Shown here piece by piece: positions 9,654 to 18,166 of a stretch of DNA of 64,000 nt (position 1 is its first letter; each line of letters opens with the position of its first letter). The stretch is taken from contig CAYJFM010000001.1 in the NCBI GenBank assembly GCA_964369805.1, forward strand, positions 1-64,000, given 5' to 3'. The notes under the pieces were generated by a model. It was not told the origin of the DNA, made no database searches, and saw nothing but the letters and a program-made list of their open reading frames with translations. This DNA is from CAYJHC01 sp964369805. Its GTDB lineage: Bacteria > Bacillota > Clostridia > Peptostreptococcales > Anaerovoracaceae. Made by a program: the position numbers and the translations under genes.

Positions 9654-9808
9654 ATTTAAGACAATCTTAGCCTGGGCGACAATATTACTCATTTGGAAAG
9701 ATAATAATTCGAAAATTTATGTAATATACACAAATGTTACGCATAATATAGAGAAAATTAGTGTCAAAACATAAAAAAATAAAATAATTAAAAAAATTTT
9801 TCTATTTT

Positions 9809-10082
9809 TTGAATATTTCTGTGACTTTTGTGGTATATTATTAACAATGTGATGCACTAATATATATTGTGCGAATTATCCAAATTAAAGAAATAGAATA
9901 TTTATGTAGTTGAAGGCAGACATCGTAGTAGAAACATTAAGGCTGGAATAATTATGTTTAAGTGAGACACTTAAACAATCTATTTTGTTGTGAAGATAAT
10001 TTGTGTGGGGTATATAATTGCAAAGAATGGCGAAAGCCAAAGCAAAAATACAATTACTAGTATATTTGAAAGGAAATGTGTA
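9809..10082 (+). other. Long structured leader of the repeat surface protein gene
   Basis: No gene lies in this stretch. A possible promoter (TTGAAT at 9809, TATATT at 9834, wide 19-bp spacing, TGG before the -10) would give a leader of about 230 nt. The leader holds a perfect 10-bp hairpin (9955-9977, arms TGTTTAAGTG/CACTTAAACA) followed by a T-rich stretch, and a GNRA-capped hairpin TGGC-GAAA-GCCA (10028-10039) about 45 nt before the start codon. I could not match it to a known riboswitch consensus. Confidence 0.4.
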
Positions 10083-13000
10083 ATGAAGAGATTTAAGAAG
10101 GTAGGAATTTTTGTACTAGCACTAGCATTATTAGTGCAGACTATAAACTTTCCAGCACTATTGGCAGCAGACACATCTGGATTGAATGATGTAGAGCTAG
10201 CTATTAATTCAGTTGAAGAAAATGGCACAGAAATAGTGAATCTAGAAGCAACGACAGCTTTAGACAATGTCGAAATTGATGGAATTATTTTGCCAAGCGA
10301 TGGCGAGGAAACAAAAGTGGACGGGGCTAACGCGCAGTTCATAGCTACACAAAATGGAACTTATGAGTTTAAAGTAGCATATTATATTACAGAAGAAGAA
10401 GGGGCAGATCCTGAGTACAAGACTCAAGTGTTCCAACACTCTGTAACAAGTATAGTAAAGGAAGAGCCTGTAAAGGAAACAGAAGAGACTCCTGAAAAGA
10501 AAAAGAGTGCTGCTACTTTAAATGAAGAAGACTTTGAACTTAATAATGTCGGAAAAGAATATGATGGAAAAGTACTTTTACCAGAATTAACAGGAACTAT
10601 AGAAGGAGATAAAGTTACATATTACACAAAAGACGGAACTGTGTTTGAGGGAATTACTAACGCAGGGAAAGAAAACGTTTATGCTGTAATTGAAAGAGAT
10701 GGATATGCTCCATTAACTGTATATGCAGGAAAAGACGATAGTGGCAATGACTTGTTAGCAACAGTATCTATCACAAAAAAAGTACTAGATTTAACACCAA
10801 CTACTAGTAAAATTGTTGCCTTTGGAACAGAGACATTAACTTTTGATAGAAATGACTACACAGTTACTGGATTTATAGAAGGTGAAGACGAATCTGTTTT
10901 AAACTTTAAACCAGGTACTCAAGTATTGACTTCGAGCGCATATAACTATGCATTTGCCACAGACACAGTAGAAGTAGGAAGGTCATATGTTGTAACATTA
11001 AAAACAGAAGGAACAGATTCATATACTTCTGAAATAACAGCAGACAACTATATAGTTAGAGCACTGACTAAGGGAAGCCTAACCGTTGTTGCAGGAGAAA
11101 ACCCAAATAAAGATAATTTTGAAATAACAGGGAAAGAAGTTACATATGATGGAGACACACACTTCCCAGAGGTTACAGGAATTACAAAAGAAGATACAGT
11201 AACATACTACAACGAAGATGGTACTGTGTTCACAGGGATTACAGATGCAGGTAGCTCTAATGTTTATGCCATAGTAACAAGAGAAGGTTATGCACCAGTA
11301 ACTTTATATACTGGCAAAGATAGTGAAGGTAACAACATATTAGCGAAAGTAACAGTAAACCCAGCAGAATTAACATTAACAATGGCTGCAGATAAAACTG
11401 TTAAATTTGGAACAGAGACAATTAACTTCAGCAAAGATGACTACACAATTGAAGGATTTGTAAATGGTGAAGATAAATCAGTTCTAAGCTTCAAAAATGA
11501 AGGAAACGTACTATCATCACCAGAATACGATGCTGCATTTAAAGCAGGAGAAGTAAAAGTTGGAGATACATATCCTATCTTTATCGAACTAGATGGAACG
11601 GGACCCTATACAACAGCAGTAACAGCAGATAACTATTTAGTAAAAGTTGTTGCAGCGAATGTTGAAGTTGTAGAGGGAGACAACCCAAATGCTGCTGACT
11701 TCACACTTGAAGGAAAAACAGCTACATATGACGGAAAGACACACACAGCAACAGTGACAGGAGTTACAGAACAAGATACAGTAACATACTATGTTGATGG
11801 AACAGAAACTAAATTTGAAGGACTTACAGATGCAGGTAGAGAAAATGTATATGCAGTAGTTACAAGAGAAGGATACAAACCAGTAACAGTTTATGCAGGA
11901 AAAGATGATGAAGGTAAAGACTTACCAGCAGTAGTAATAGTAAACCCAGCGGAATTAACATTAACAATGGCTGCAGACAAAACTGTTAAATTTGGAACAG
12001 AAACAATTAACTTCAGCAAAGATGACTACACAATTGAAGGATTTGTAAATGGTGAAGATAAATCAGTTCTAAGCTTCAAAAATGAAGGAAACGTACTATC
12101 ATCACCAGAATACGATGCTGCATTTAAAGCAGGAGAAGTAAAAGTTGGAGATACATATCCTATCTTTATCGAACTAGATGGAACGGGGCCTTATACAACA
12201 GCAGTAACAGCAGATAACTATTTAGTAAAAGTTGTTGCAGCAAATGTTGAAGTTGTAGAGGGAGATAACCCAAATGCAGCAGACTTTAAACTTGAAGGAA
12301 AAACAGCTACATATGATGGAAAGACATATACAGCAACAGTAACAGGCATTACAGATCAAGATACAGTAACATACTATATTGATGGAACTGAGACTGAGTT
12401 TGAAGGACTTACAAATGTAGGCAGAGAAAATGTATACGCTGTAGTTACAAGAGAAGGATACGAACCAGTAACAGTTTATGCAGGAAAAGATGATGAAGGT
12501 AAAGACTTACCAGCAACAGTAATTGTAAATCCAGCAGAATTAACATTAACAATGGCTGCAGATAAAACTGTTAAATTTGGAACAGAGACAATTAACTTCA
12601 GCAAAGATGACTACACAATTGAAGGATTTGTAAATGGTGAAGATAAATCAGTTCTAAGCTTCAAAAATGAAGGAAACGTACTATCATCACCAGAATACGA
12701 TGCTGCATTTAAAGCAGGAGAAGTAAAAGTTGGAGATACATATCCTATCTTTATCGAACTAGATGGAACGGGACCCTATACAACAGCAGTAACAGCAGAT
12801 AACTATTTAGTAAAAGTTGTTGCAGCGAATGTTGAAGTTGTAGAGGGAGACAACCCAAATGCTGCTGACTTCACACTTGAAGGAAAAACAGCTACATATG
12901 ACGGAAAGACACACACAGCAACAGTGACAGGAGTTACAGAACAAGATACAGTAACATACTATGTTGATGGAACAGAAACTAAATTTGAAGGACTTACAAA

Positions 13001-15038
13001 TGTAGGCAGAGAAAACGTATATGCAGTAGTTACAAGAGAAGGATACAAACCAGTAACAGTTTACGCAGGAAAAGATGATGAAGGTAAAGACTTACCAGCA
13101 ACAGTAATTGTAAACCCAGCAGAATTAACATTAACACCAACATCAACTAAGACAGTTAAATTTGGAACAGAGACAATTAGCTTTAGTGAAGATGACTATG
13201 TAATTAGTGGATATGTAAATAATGAAGATTCATCAGTATTAACATATGTAGATGGAGGCCCAATTCTATCATCACCAAACTACGATGATGCATATAAAGC
13301 AGGAACAGTAAAAGTAGATGATAAGTATGCAATTCTTGTAAAAACAACAGGTACAGACAGAATTGTAGAAGAAGTTGTAGCAGATAACTATATCGTAAAA
13401 GCAGTAACAGGAACTCTAACAGTGGTAGAGGGAGATAACCCAAATGCAGCTGATTTCAAAATTGAAGGAAAAACTGTTACATATGATGGAAATGCGCATT
13501 TTGCAACAGTAACAGGAGTTACAGAACAAGATACGGTAACATACTATGTAAATGGAAAAGTAACAAAATTTGAAGGAATCACAAATGTAGGCTCTGCTGA
13601 TGTATACGCAGTAGTTACAAGAGAAGGATACAAGCCTGTAACAGTGTATGCAGGAACAGATGTTGAAGGTAATAATACTCCAGCAACAGTAAAAGTTACT
13701 CCAATAATAATTGAATACACATTAAGTGATATTATCACTAAAGTGGATACACCAGTTAGTGATGAAAAGAAAGCTGCAATAATGTTAGACGGGGAAGCTC
13801 TTGAAACAGCAGGAGTTCTGGCAAAAGATACGAATGCAGTACTTGGTGGATTAACAGTAGAAATTCCAAATGAAGATACTCAAATCCAAGCTATAGGAAG
13901 TTATGAAGGAGCGATTCAGTTAAAGGTAGATGATAGTATTATAAACTATATATTCATAGACCCTACTACTGAAAAGCTACCAGTAAGCACGCTAATTGTA
14001 GAATTAAAAGAAGGATTAATAGTAGACTTTGCAGATGCAACAGGAGCTGATAGATCTAAAATTTATGATGGAAGCCCATTAGTAGCTTCAAGAGCGATGT
14101 TTGATATTTCTCTTCCAAATGGAGAAGTATTTGATGAAAGCAAAATGTCAATTTCATATTACGCAATTGATGATACGGAATTTGCGACACCATTAGCTGA
14201 AATTCCAAGCATTACAAATGTAGGAACAACTACATTCAATGTAAAAGTAGAGTATGAGAAATACCAATCAGTTATCGTAGAGAATATTAGCTTATTAGTA
14301 TCACCAAAAACAGCAACTATAATAGTTTCTGACACTAGTAAAGTAGAAGGAGCAGTGGACCCTACATTTGTAGCAACAACAGCTGGAACAGTGGGTTCAG
14401 ATAGATTAAACTATACATTGTCAAGAACTGCAGGTGAATCAGTAGGAGAATATGTAATTACAGCAACACTACTAAATAATCCAAACTACAAAGTAATAGT
14501 AGAAAATGGAACACTTACAATTAATCCAGCACCAGTAGCACCTGTTATTCCAACAGCGCCTATTGCACCAACACCTGTTATTCCTCCAATTGCAGTGGCA
14601 GTAGCTGATGCAGCGACACCAGCAGTAGCTTTAGTAGATGGATCAACACCAGGAGCAGCAGCAATAACTGATACCATTGATGATGGTTCAGTACCACAAA
14701 GCCAAGGTGGATCAGGAGCGTGGTCATTAGTAGATTTACTTTTAGCAGTAGCAACTGCTATTATGAGCATCATGTTGTTAGCGGGATACTTCCATAAGAA
14801 AAAAGAGGAAGAGGACGAAGATGCAGAAGTTAAGAGGAAAGGTCTGCTTAGACTGTTTAGTCTAGCGCCGGCTATCGCTGCAGTAGCACTATTTATAGTA
14901 ACTCAAGACTTAACTCAACCAATGATTATGATTGACCAGTGGACAGTTCTATTTGCAGTTATTGCATTAGTACAAGTGTTAACAGCTGTTTTTTCAAAGA
15001 AAAAAGTTGAAAAATACGAACCAACTGCAACAATTTAA
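10083..15038 (+). CDS. Secreted multi-repeat (MBG-like) surface protein with C-terminal membrane anchor
   Basis: The 1651-residue protein opens with a classical signal peptide (MKRFKK, a hydrophobic core to about residue 28, likely cut near LLAAD). The body is a series of small beta-sandwich modules. One module type has DYTIEGFVNGEDKSVL, the other has ATYDGKTHTATVTGV ... YAVVTREGYKPVTVYAG. Three near-identical 195-residue units are flanked by more diverged ones. A final module (about 1415-1495, with NNPNYKVIVENGTLTINPA) is MBG-like. A Pro/Ala linker leads to a C-terminal part with about three membrane helices and Lys/Glu-rich loops instead of an LPXTG sorting signal. Start: ATG at 10083 after GAAAGGAAA; the upstream extension lacks a ribosome site. 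Probable adhesin or wall-associated structural protein; ligand unknown. Confidence 0.85.
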   Translation: MKRFKKVGIFVLALALLVQTINFPALLAADTSGLNDVELAINSVEENGTEIVNLEATTALDNVEIDGIILPSDGEETKVDGANAQFIATQNGTYEFKVAYYITEEEGADPEYKTQVFQHSVTSIVKEEPVKETEETPEKKKSAATLNEEDFELNNVGKEYDGKVLLPELTGTIEGDKVTYYTKDGTVFEGITNAGKENVYAVIERDGYAPLTVYAGKDDSGNDLLATVSITKKVLDLTPTTSKIVAFGTETLTFDRNDYTVTGFIEGEDESVLNFKPGTQVLTSSAYNYAFATDTVEVGRSYVVTLKTEGTDSYTSEITADNYIVRALTKGSLTVVAGENPNKDNFEITGKEVTYDGDTHFPEVTGITKEDTVTYYNEDGTVFTGITDAGSSNVYAIVTREGYAPVTLYTGKDSEGNNILAKVTVNPAELTLTMAADKTVKFGTETINFSKDDYTIEGFVNGEDKSVLSFKNEGNVLSSPEYDAAFKAGEVKVGDTYPIFIELDGTGPYTTAVTADNYLVKVVAANVEVVEGDNPNAADFTLEGKTATYDGKTHTATVTGVTEQDTVTYYVDGTETKFEGLTDAGRENVYAVVTREGYKPVTVYAGKDDEGKDLPAVVIVNPAELTLTMAADKTVKFGTETINFSKDDYTIEGFVNGEDKSVLSFKNEGNVLSSPEYDAAFKAGEVKVGDTYPIFIELDGTGPYTTAVTADNYLVKVVAANVEVVEGDNPNAADFKLEGKTATYDGKTYTATVTGITDQDTVTYYIDGTETEFEGLTNVGRENVYAVVTREGYEPVTVYAGKDDEGKDLPATVIVNPAELTLTMAADKTVKFGTETINFSKDDYTIEGFVNGEDKSVLSFKNEGNVLSSPEYDAAFKAGEVKVGDTYPIFIELDGTGPYTTAVTADNYLVKVVAANVEVVEGDNPNAADFTLEGKTATYDGKTHTATVTGVTEQDTVTYYVDGTETKFEGLTNVGRENVYAVVTREGYKPVTVYAGKDDEGKDLPATVIVNPAELTLTPTSTKTVKFGTETISFSEDDYVISGYVNNEDSSVLTYVDGGPILSSPNYDDAYKAGTVKVDDKYAILVKTTGTDRIVEEVVADNYIVKAVTGTLTVVEGDNPNAADFKIEGKTVTYDGNAHFATVTGVTEQDTVTYYVNGKVTKFEGITNVGSADVYAVVTREGYKPVTVYAGTDVEGNNTPATVKVTPIIIEYTLSDIITKVDTPVSDEKKAAIMLDGEALETAGVLAKDTNAVLGGLTVEIPNEDTQIQAIGSYEGAIQLKVDDSIINYIFIDPTTEKLPVSTLIVELKEGLIVDFADATGADRSKIYDGSPLVASRAMFDISLPNGEVFDESKMSISYYAIDDTEFATPLAEIPSITNVGTTTFNVKVEYEKYQSVIVENISLLVSPKTATIIVSDTSKVEGAVDPTFVATTAGTVGSDRLNYTLSRTAGESVGEYVITATLLNNPNYKVIVENGTLTINPAPVAPVIPTAPIAPTPVIPPIAVAVADAATPAVALVDGSTPGAAAITDTIDDGSVPQSQGGSGAWSLVDLLLAVATAIMSIMLLAGYFHKKKEEEDEDAEVKRKGLLRLFSLAPAIAAVALFIVTQDLTQPMIMIDQWTVLFAVIALVQVLTAVFSKKKVEKYEPTATI
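11361..13115 (+). repeat. Three tandem 585-bp coding repeats
   Basis: Units 11361-11945, 11946-12530 and 12531-13115 are in frame, each 195 codons, and nearly identical at DNA level. The first half of each unit is almost invariant. In the second half, copies 1 and 3 match each other closely (for example the stretch encoding GVTEQDTVTYYVDGTETKFE), while copy 2 differs (GITDQ, YYID, TEFE). Diverged relatives flank the array on both sides. Confidence 0.9.
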
Positions 15039-15076
15039 TTATTAGTAATTAAGTTCAACAATTAAATAATAAATAG

Positions 15077-15124
15077 AACACCTCCAAGTTAGGCCACTAA
15101 ACCTAACAATGGGGGTGTTTTTTA
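15077..15124 (+). terminator. Terminator after the repeat surface protein gene
   Basis: Outer arms AACACCTCC and GGGGGTGTT pair (one G-T wobble) around an inner GTTAGG/CCTAAC hairpin, followed by a run of T. Confidence 0.8.
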
Positions 15125-15163
15125 TATAGAAAATATATGCCGTATATGGCATTTCTGAAACTA

Positions 15164-15204
15164 AAAAACGAAGTTCATGAGACCATGCTCATAAACTTCG
15201 TTTT
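15164..15204 (-). terminator. Terminator of the AhpC gene
   Basis: A 16- to 17-bp inverted repeat (AAACGAAGTTCATGAG with CTCATAAACTTCGTTT, one mismatch, 6-nt loop) ends in a T-run when read on the minus strand, 40 bp past the ahpC stop codon. Confidence 0.85.
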
Positions 15205-15245
15205 GCATAATACAATTTACTATTATGCTTATTAAATATAAGTAA

Positions 15246-15809
15246 TTATAGCTTACCAATCAAATCAATATTTGGAGTAAGGGTATCGCTGCCTGGTGTC
15301 CAAGCTGCTGGGCAAACTTCATTAGCTTGACTCGCAACAAATTGGCAAGCCTGAACTCTTCTAAGCAATTCTTTGGCACTTCTACCAACGCTGCCTTGTA
15401 GTACTTCATAAGAAACTATTTTCCCTGCAGGATCTACGATGAAAGTTCCTCTTTCTGATAGACCAACTTCATCAATATACACTTCAAAGTCTTTAGCTAA
15501 GCAAGCGGTTGGATCTCCTAGCATTGGATAGTTAATTTTCTTGATGGTATCTGATGTATCATACCATGCTTTGTGCACGAAATGAGTATCGCAAGAAGTT
15601 GCATATATTTCACATCCGATTTTTTCGAATTCTTCGTAAAGATCTGCCAGATCTTCAAGTTCTGTCGGTCAAATGAATGTAAAATCTGCTGGGTAGAAGA
15701 AAAATACAGACCACTTACCTAAAATGTTTTCTTTTTTGATTTCAGTAAAATCATTATTAACAAATGCTTGCACTGAGAAATCAGAAATTTCTTTTCCAAT
15801 TAATGACAT
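15246..15809 (-). CDS. ahpC: Selenocysteine-containing alkyl hydroperoxide reductase C (peroxiredoxin)
   Basis: The 187-residue AhpC is read through one in-frame TGA (15669-15671). The frame opens at ATG 15809 (GGAGGT upstream) with MSLIGKEISDFSVQAF and runs to FFFYPADFTFI. The next codon is TGA, then PTELEDLADLYEEF and the rest of AhpC, in the same frame with no shift. TGA is codon 47, exactly where the peroxidatic Cys of AhpC (family motif FVCPTE) belongs. The resolving Cys is kept at about residue 166 in EVCPAAW. Total length equals that of E. coli AhpC. A 7-bp hairpin just after the TGA fits a bacterial SECIS. Function: reduction of peroxides with a selenenic-acid intermediate. selA/B/C/D are not in this window. 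A conventional ORF call would truncate the gene to 15246-15578. Confidence 0.9.
15639..15671 (-). promoter_or_regulatory. Candidate bacterial SECIS element with the UGA-Sec codon
   Basis: Read on the minus strand, TGA (15671-15669) is followed by 13 nt and then a perfect 7-bp stem, AAGATCT-GGC-AGATCTT (15655-15639). The loop starts with two G residues and lies about 20 nt after the UGA. This matches the known design of bacterial SECIS hairpins read by SelB: a short stem in the coding region, a guanine at the loop front and a fixed distance to UGA. The same bases encode EDLADL, a conserved part of AhpC, so the hairpin is made within normal coding constraint. Confidence 0.75.
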
Positions 15810-15842
15810 AATTGTACCTCCGTAATCATAAATTAAAGTTTT

Positions 15843-15869
15843 AATCCGCCTGTAGTTGACAGGCGGATT
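15843..15869 (-). other. Perfect hairpin between the P-type ATPase gene and ahpC
   Basis: Arms AATCCGCCTG and CAGGCGGATT pair perfectly (10 bp) around a 7-nt loop. It lies in the 148-bp gap between the ATPase stop and the ahpC start on the minus strand. No clean T-run follows on that strand, so it may be a weak terminator, a processing site or part of the ahpC leader. Confidence 0.55.
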
Positions 15870-15957
15870 TCTAAATATTATAAATTTTATACCCTATAAA
15901 CTTTCCGTGAAACTAACTTTTATAAATTTATTTACACAAAGAAGTTCTCAATTCAAT

Positions 15958-18090
15958 TTAGGGCTCTATACCTTTATTCTTTTGTTCGAAATCAATAGCA
16001 CCATCCTTAAGTAGTGGTGTCATATTATTCATGCTAATTAACAAGGTTGAAGCGTTATGGAGCAATGAACTCAGTGCTGGGGTGATTACCCCAAAAACAC
16101 CCAAAGCGATAAGCATGGTGTTAATACCTATTACTTGATCGTATGTTTTTTCGATCCGATTGCTTAATTGGTTTGAAATTGCTTTAAGAAAAACAAGTTC
16201 GTTTAAATTTTCCGCAGCAATAGTAATATCTGAGATCTCTCTTGCAATTGCAGAGCCATCGCTAATTGCAATGCCAACATCGGCAGCAGAAAGCGCTGGA
16301 GAATCATTAACACCATCACCTACCATTACAACCAAATCGCCAAGTTCTTGTGCTTTTTGAACATAGATCGCTTTCTCCTCTGGAAGCACTTCTGCCAGGT
16401 ATTCATCACACCCTATTTGGGAAGCAATTTTGCTTGCTGTTTTTTTATTGTCCCCCGTCAACATAACTATTCTTTTTACACCAAGACGTTTTAAGTCTTC
16501 CATTACCTGATTTGCCTCTGCTCGAATAGGATCAAAAATACATATAACAGCAACAACTGTGCCTGAAATAGCCATGTAAAGAAGAGAGTACTCATCTGGA
16601 AGGGTGTCAAACAGCTCTTGATCTTCTTCAAGGACGGTGCAGTTTTCATCATCGAAAATAAAATGAGAGCTGCCTATTAGGACTTTATCCTCATTGATCA
16701 TTCCCGATATACCATGGGCTACTATATACTGAACCTCTTGATGGAACTCATCGTGCTCAAGGCCTTTATCGGCGGCATATTTTACAACTGCATTAGCCAT
16801 TGAATGAGGAAAGTGTTCTTCTAAGCAAGCTGCAATTCTTACCATCTCATTTTCATCTTGTCCTGCAAATGGGATAACTTTAACAACTGAGGGGTTTGCA
16901 TACGTCAGGGTACCAGTCTTATCAAATACTAAAGTATCTACTTTTGAAAAAGACTCAAGATAAGATCCGCCTTTCACAGTTACATTATGTCGTGCAGCTT
17001 CTCGCATGGCTGATATAACAGCTAACGGCATTGAAAGTTTCAAGGCACATGAAAAGTCAGCCATAAGGACTGCAAGAGCTGCTGTGGCATTTCTTGTTAG
17101 AAGAAAAACTGCTAAGCTGCCGAAAAGGGAATAAGGTACAAGTTTATCTGCAAGATGAACTGCGCTATCAATGGATTTAGAGTTCAAAGCCTCAGAGTTT
17201 TCTATCATCGTAAGGATTTTATCATATTTGCTTTGGCCTGCTATATGTGTAACTTTGATTTCACACTCACCCTCCTCTACTGTGCTTCCTGCAAAAATAG
17301 TAGAGCCGATTTTTTTATGAACAGCCAAGGACTCTCCCGTTAAGGAAGATTGATTAACTGAAATTTCTCCATCTAATATTATCCCATCAAAAGGAACTAA
17401 GTTCCCAAGCCTAACTATTACGATGTCATCTTGCTGAACTTCGTTAATAGGAACTAGAAGTTCCCCAGTTGTTGTCTTAACCCACACTTTGTCAACACCG
17501 AGGGACAGGAATTTAGCTAAATCATCCATTGATCTTTTTCTAGTCCAGTCCTCTAATAGTTCACCGAGGCCAAGAAGAAACATAATGGAACCTGCAGTTT
17601 TGAAGTCATTTCGTAAGAGCGAAACGGAAATAGCAACTGCATCCAACAAGTCTACATCTATTTTTTTGGAAAATAGAGACTTAAGTCCGTTAATAATATA
17701 TGGGATAGAGTTGATAGTTGTTATTAAAACTCGAACAGGAAGAGGAAGGAAGGTAGTTTTAACAAAATGCTTGATAATTTTGAAAACTAATTTTTCGCTA
17801 CATTCGCGATCAATGATTCTACTACTATGGGCAGGAATAACGCTAAGAAGGTTATGTGTTTCTTCGCTTGTGAAACTAAACCGACTGATTGCCTGTATAA
17901 TATTAGAACGCATAGTTGGTTCGAAAAAAACAATTACGTTTCCTGTTCTTTCATGAACTGAGGCTGCTTTAACACCTTTTGTAAGGTGTAGATATGCATC
18001 CAGTACATCTGCCATTTCAATAGAAAGACTAACATCAGGAATATTAAACCTAATTCTGCCTGGTATTTCGTGTTGAATTATACCTTTCAT
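15958..18090 (-). CDS. Heavy-metal-type P-type ATPase (P1B-like exporter)
   Basis: The 710-residue transporter carries all P-type signatures: TGES in the actuator domain (near residue 252), DKTGTLT with the phosphorylated Asp near 390, MLTGDNKKTA in the nucleotide domain and GDGVNDSPALSAADVG near 595. The N-terminal 70 residues form a degenerate HMA-like domain (IPGRIRFNIPDVSL) without CxxC. The membrane metal-site helix reads ADFSCALKLSMPLAV, so the usual CPC/SPC is replaced by SCALK; this makes the metal hard to assign (Mn, Fe, Zn or other). It follows two small membrane-protein genes in one operon. The only strong ribosome site is separated from the ATG by a hairpin (18101-18116). Confidence 0.88.
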   Translation of the reverse strand: MKGIIQHEIPGRIRFNIPDVSLSIEMADVLDAYLHLTKGVKAASVHERTGNVIVFFEPTMRSNIIQAISRFSFTSEETHNLLSVIPAHSSRIIDRECSEKLVFKIIKHFVKTTFLPLPVRVLITTINSIPYIINGLKSLFSKKIDVDLLDAVAISVSLLRNDFKTAGSIMFLLGLGELLEDWTRKRSMDDLAKFLSLGVDKVWVKTTTGELLVPINEVQQDDIVIVRLGNLVPFDGIILDGEISVNQSSLTGESLAVHKKIGSTIFAGSTVEEGECEIKVTHIAGQSKYDKILTMIENSEALNSKSIDSAVHLADKLVPYSLFGSLAVFLLTRNATAALAVLMADFSCALKLSMPLAVISAMREAARHNVTVKGGSYLESFSKVDTLVFDKTGTLTYANPSVVKVIPFAGQDENEMVRIAACLEEHFPHSMANAVVKYAADKGLEHDEFHQEVQYIVAHGISGMINEDKVLIGSSHFIFDDENCTVLEEDQELFDTLPDEYSLLYMAISGTVVAVICIFDPIRAEANQVMEDLKRLGVKRIVMLTGDNKKTASKIASQIGCDEYLAEVLPEEKAIYVQKAQELGDLVVMVGDGVNDSPALSAADVGIAISDGSAIAREISDITIAAENLNELVFLKAISNQLSNRIEKTYDQVIGINTMLIALGVFGVITPALSSLLHNASTLLISMNNMTPLLKDGAIDFEQKNKGIEP

Positions 18091-18100
18091 ATTTCTAGCT

Positions 18101-18126
18101 CTGCGCGTAGGCGCAGGCCCTCCTTT
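18101..18126 (-). promoter_or_regulatory. Hairpin-bridged ribosome binding site of the ATPase gene
   Basis: On the minus strand AAAGGAGGG (18126-18118) lies 28 nt before the ATG at 18090, too far to work directly. Between them a perfect 6-bp hairpin, CTGCGC-CTAC-GCGCAG (18116-18101), would loop out 16 nt and bring the site to about 12 nt from the ATG. No in-frame alternative start and no nearer ribosome site exist. Confidence 0.6.
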
Positions 18127-18135
18127 CTAATAAGT

Positions 18136-18155
18136 AAAAAAGAGCCGAGGCTCTT
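18136..18155 (-). terminator. Intrinsic terminator or attenuator between the small-protein gene and the ATPase
   Basis: Read on the minus strand, AAGAGCC-TC-GGCTCTT is followed by a T-run. It sits 12 bp after the stop of the small membrane protein and upstream of the ATPase, so it should lower ATPase expression relative to the upstream genes unless it is bypassed. Confidence 0.65.
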
Positions 18156-18166
18156 CTTTAAACTCT

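Noticed and set aside
9568..9774. Short frame overlapping the rpoZ end
   Set aside because: It runs through the rpoZ terminator hairpin and has no ribosome site or family resemblance.
9846..10082. c-di-GMP riboswitch before the repeat adhesin gene
   Set aside because: A GNRA hairpin and a GCAAA stretch are present, but the conserved core order of class I and the pseudoknot core of class II are not.
11361..13115. CRISPR array or mobile element
   Set aside because: The repeats are in-frame protein modules of 585 bp without spacers or terminal inverted repeats.
14486..14773. Minus-strand Ala/Gly/Val-rich frame
   Set aside because: It is the complement of the Pro/Ala linker of the surface protein and has no start signals.
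10083..15038. LPXTG sortase signal
   Set aside because: None was found in this protein or in the surface protein at 46827-51545; the ends are membrane helices and a beta-strand respectively.
15246..15809. AhpC as a pseudogene or as two ORFs split by a stop
   Set aside because: The single TGA is exactly at the catalytic Cys codon, the frame is unbroken on both sides, the resolving Cys and full length are kept, and a SECIS-like hairpin follows. A decay or sequencing-error explanation fits less well.
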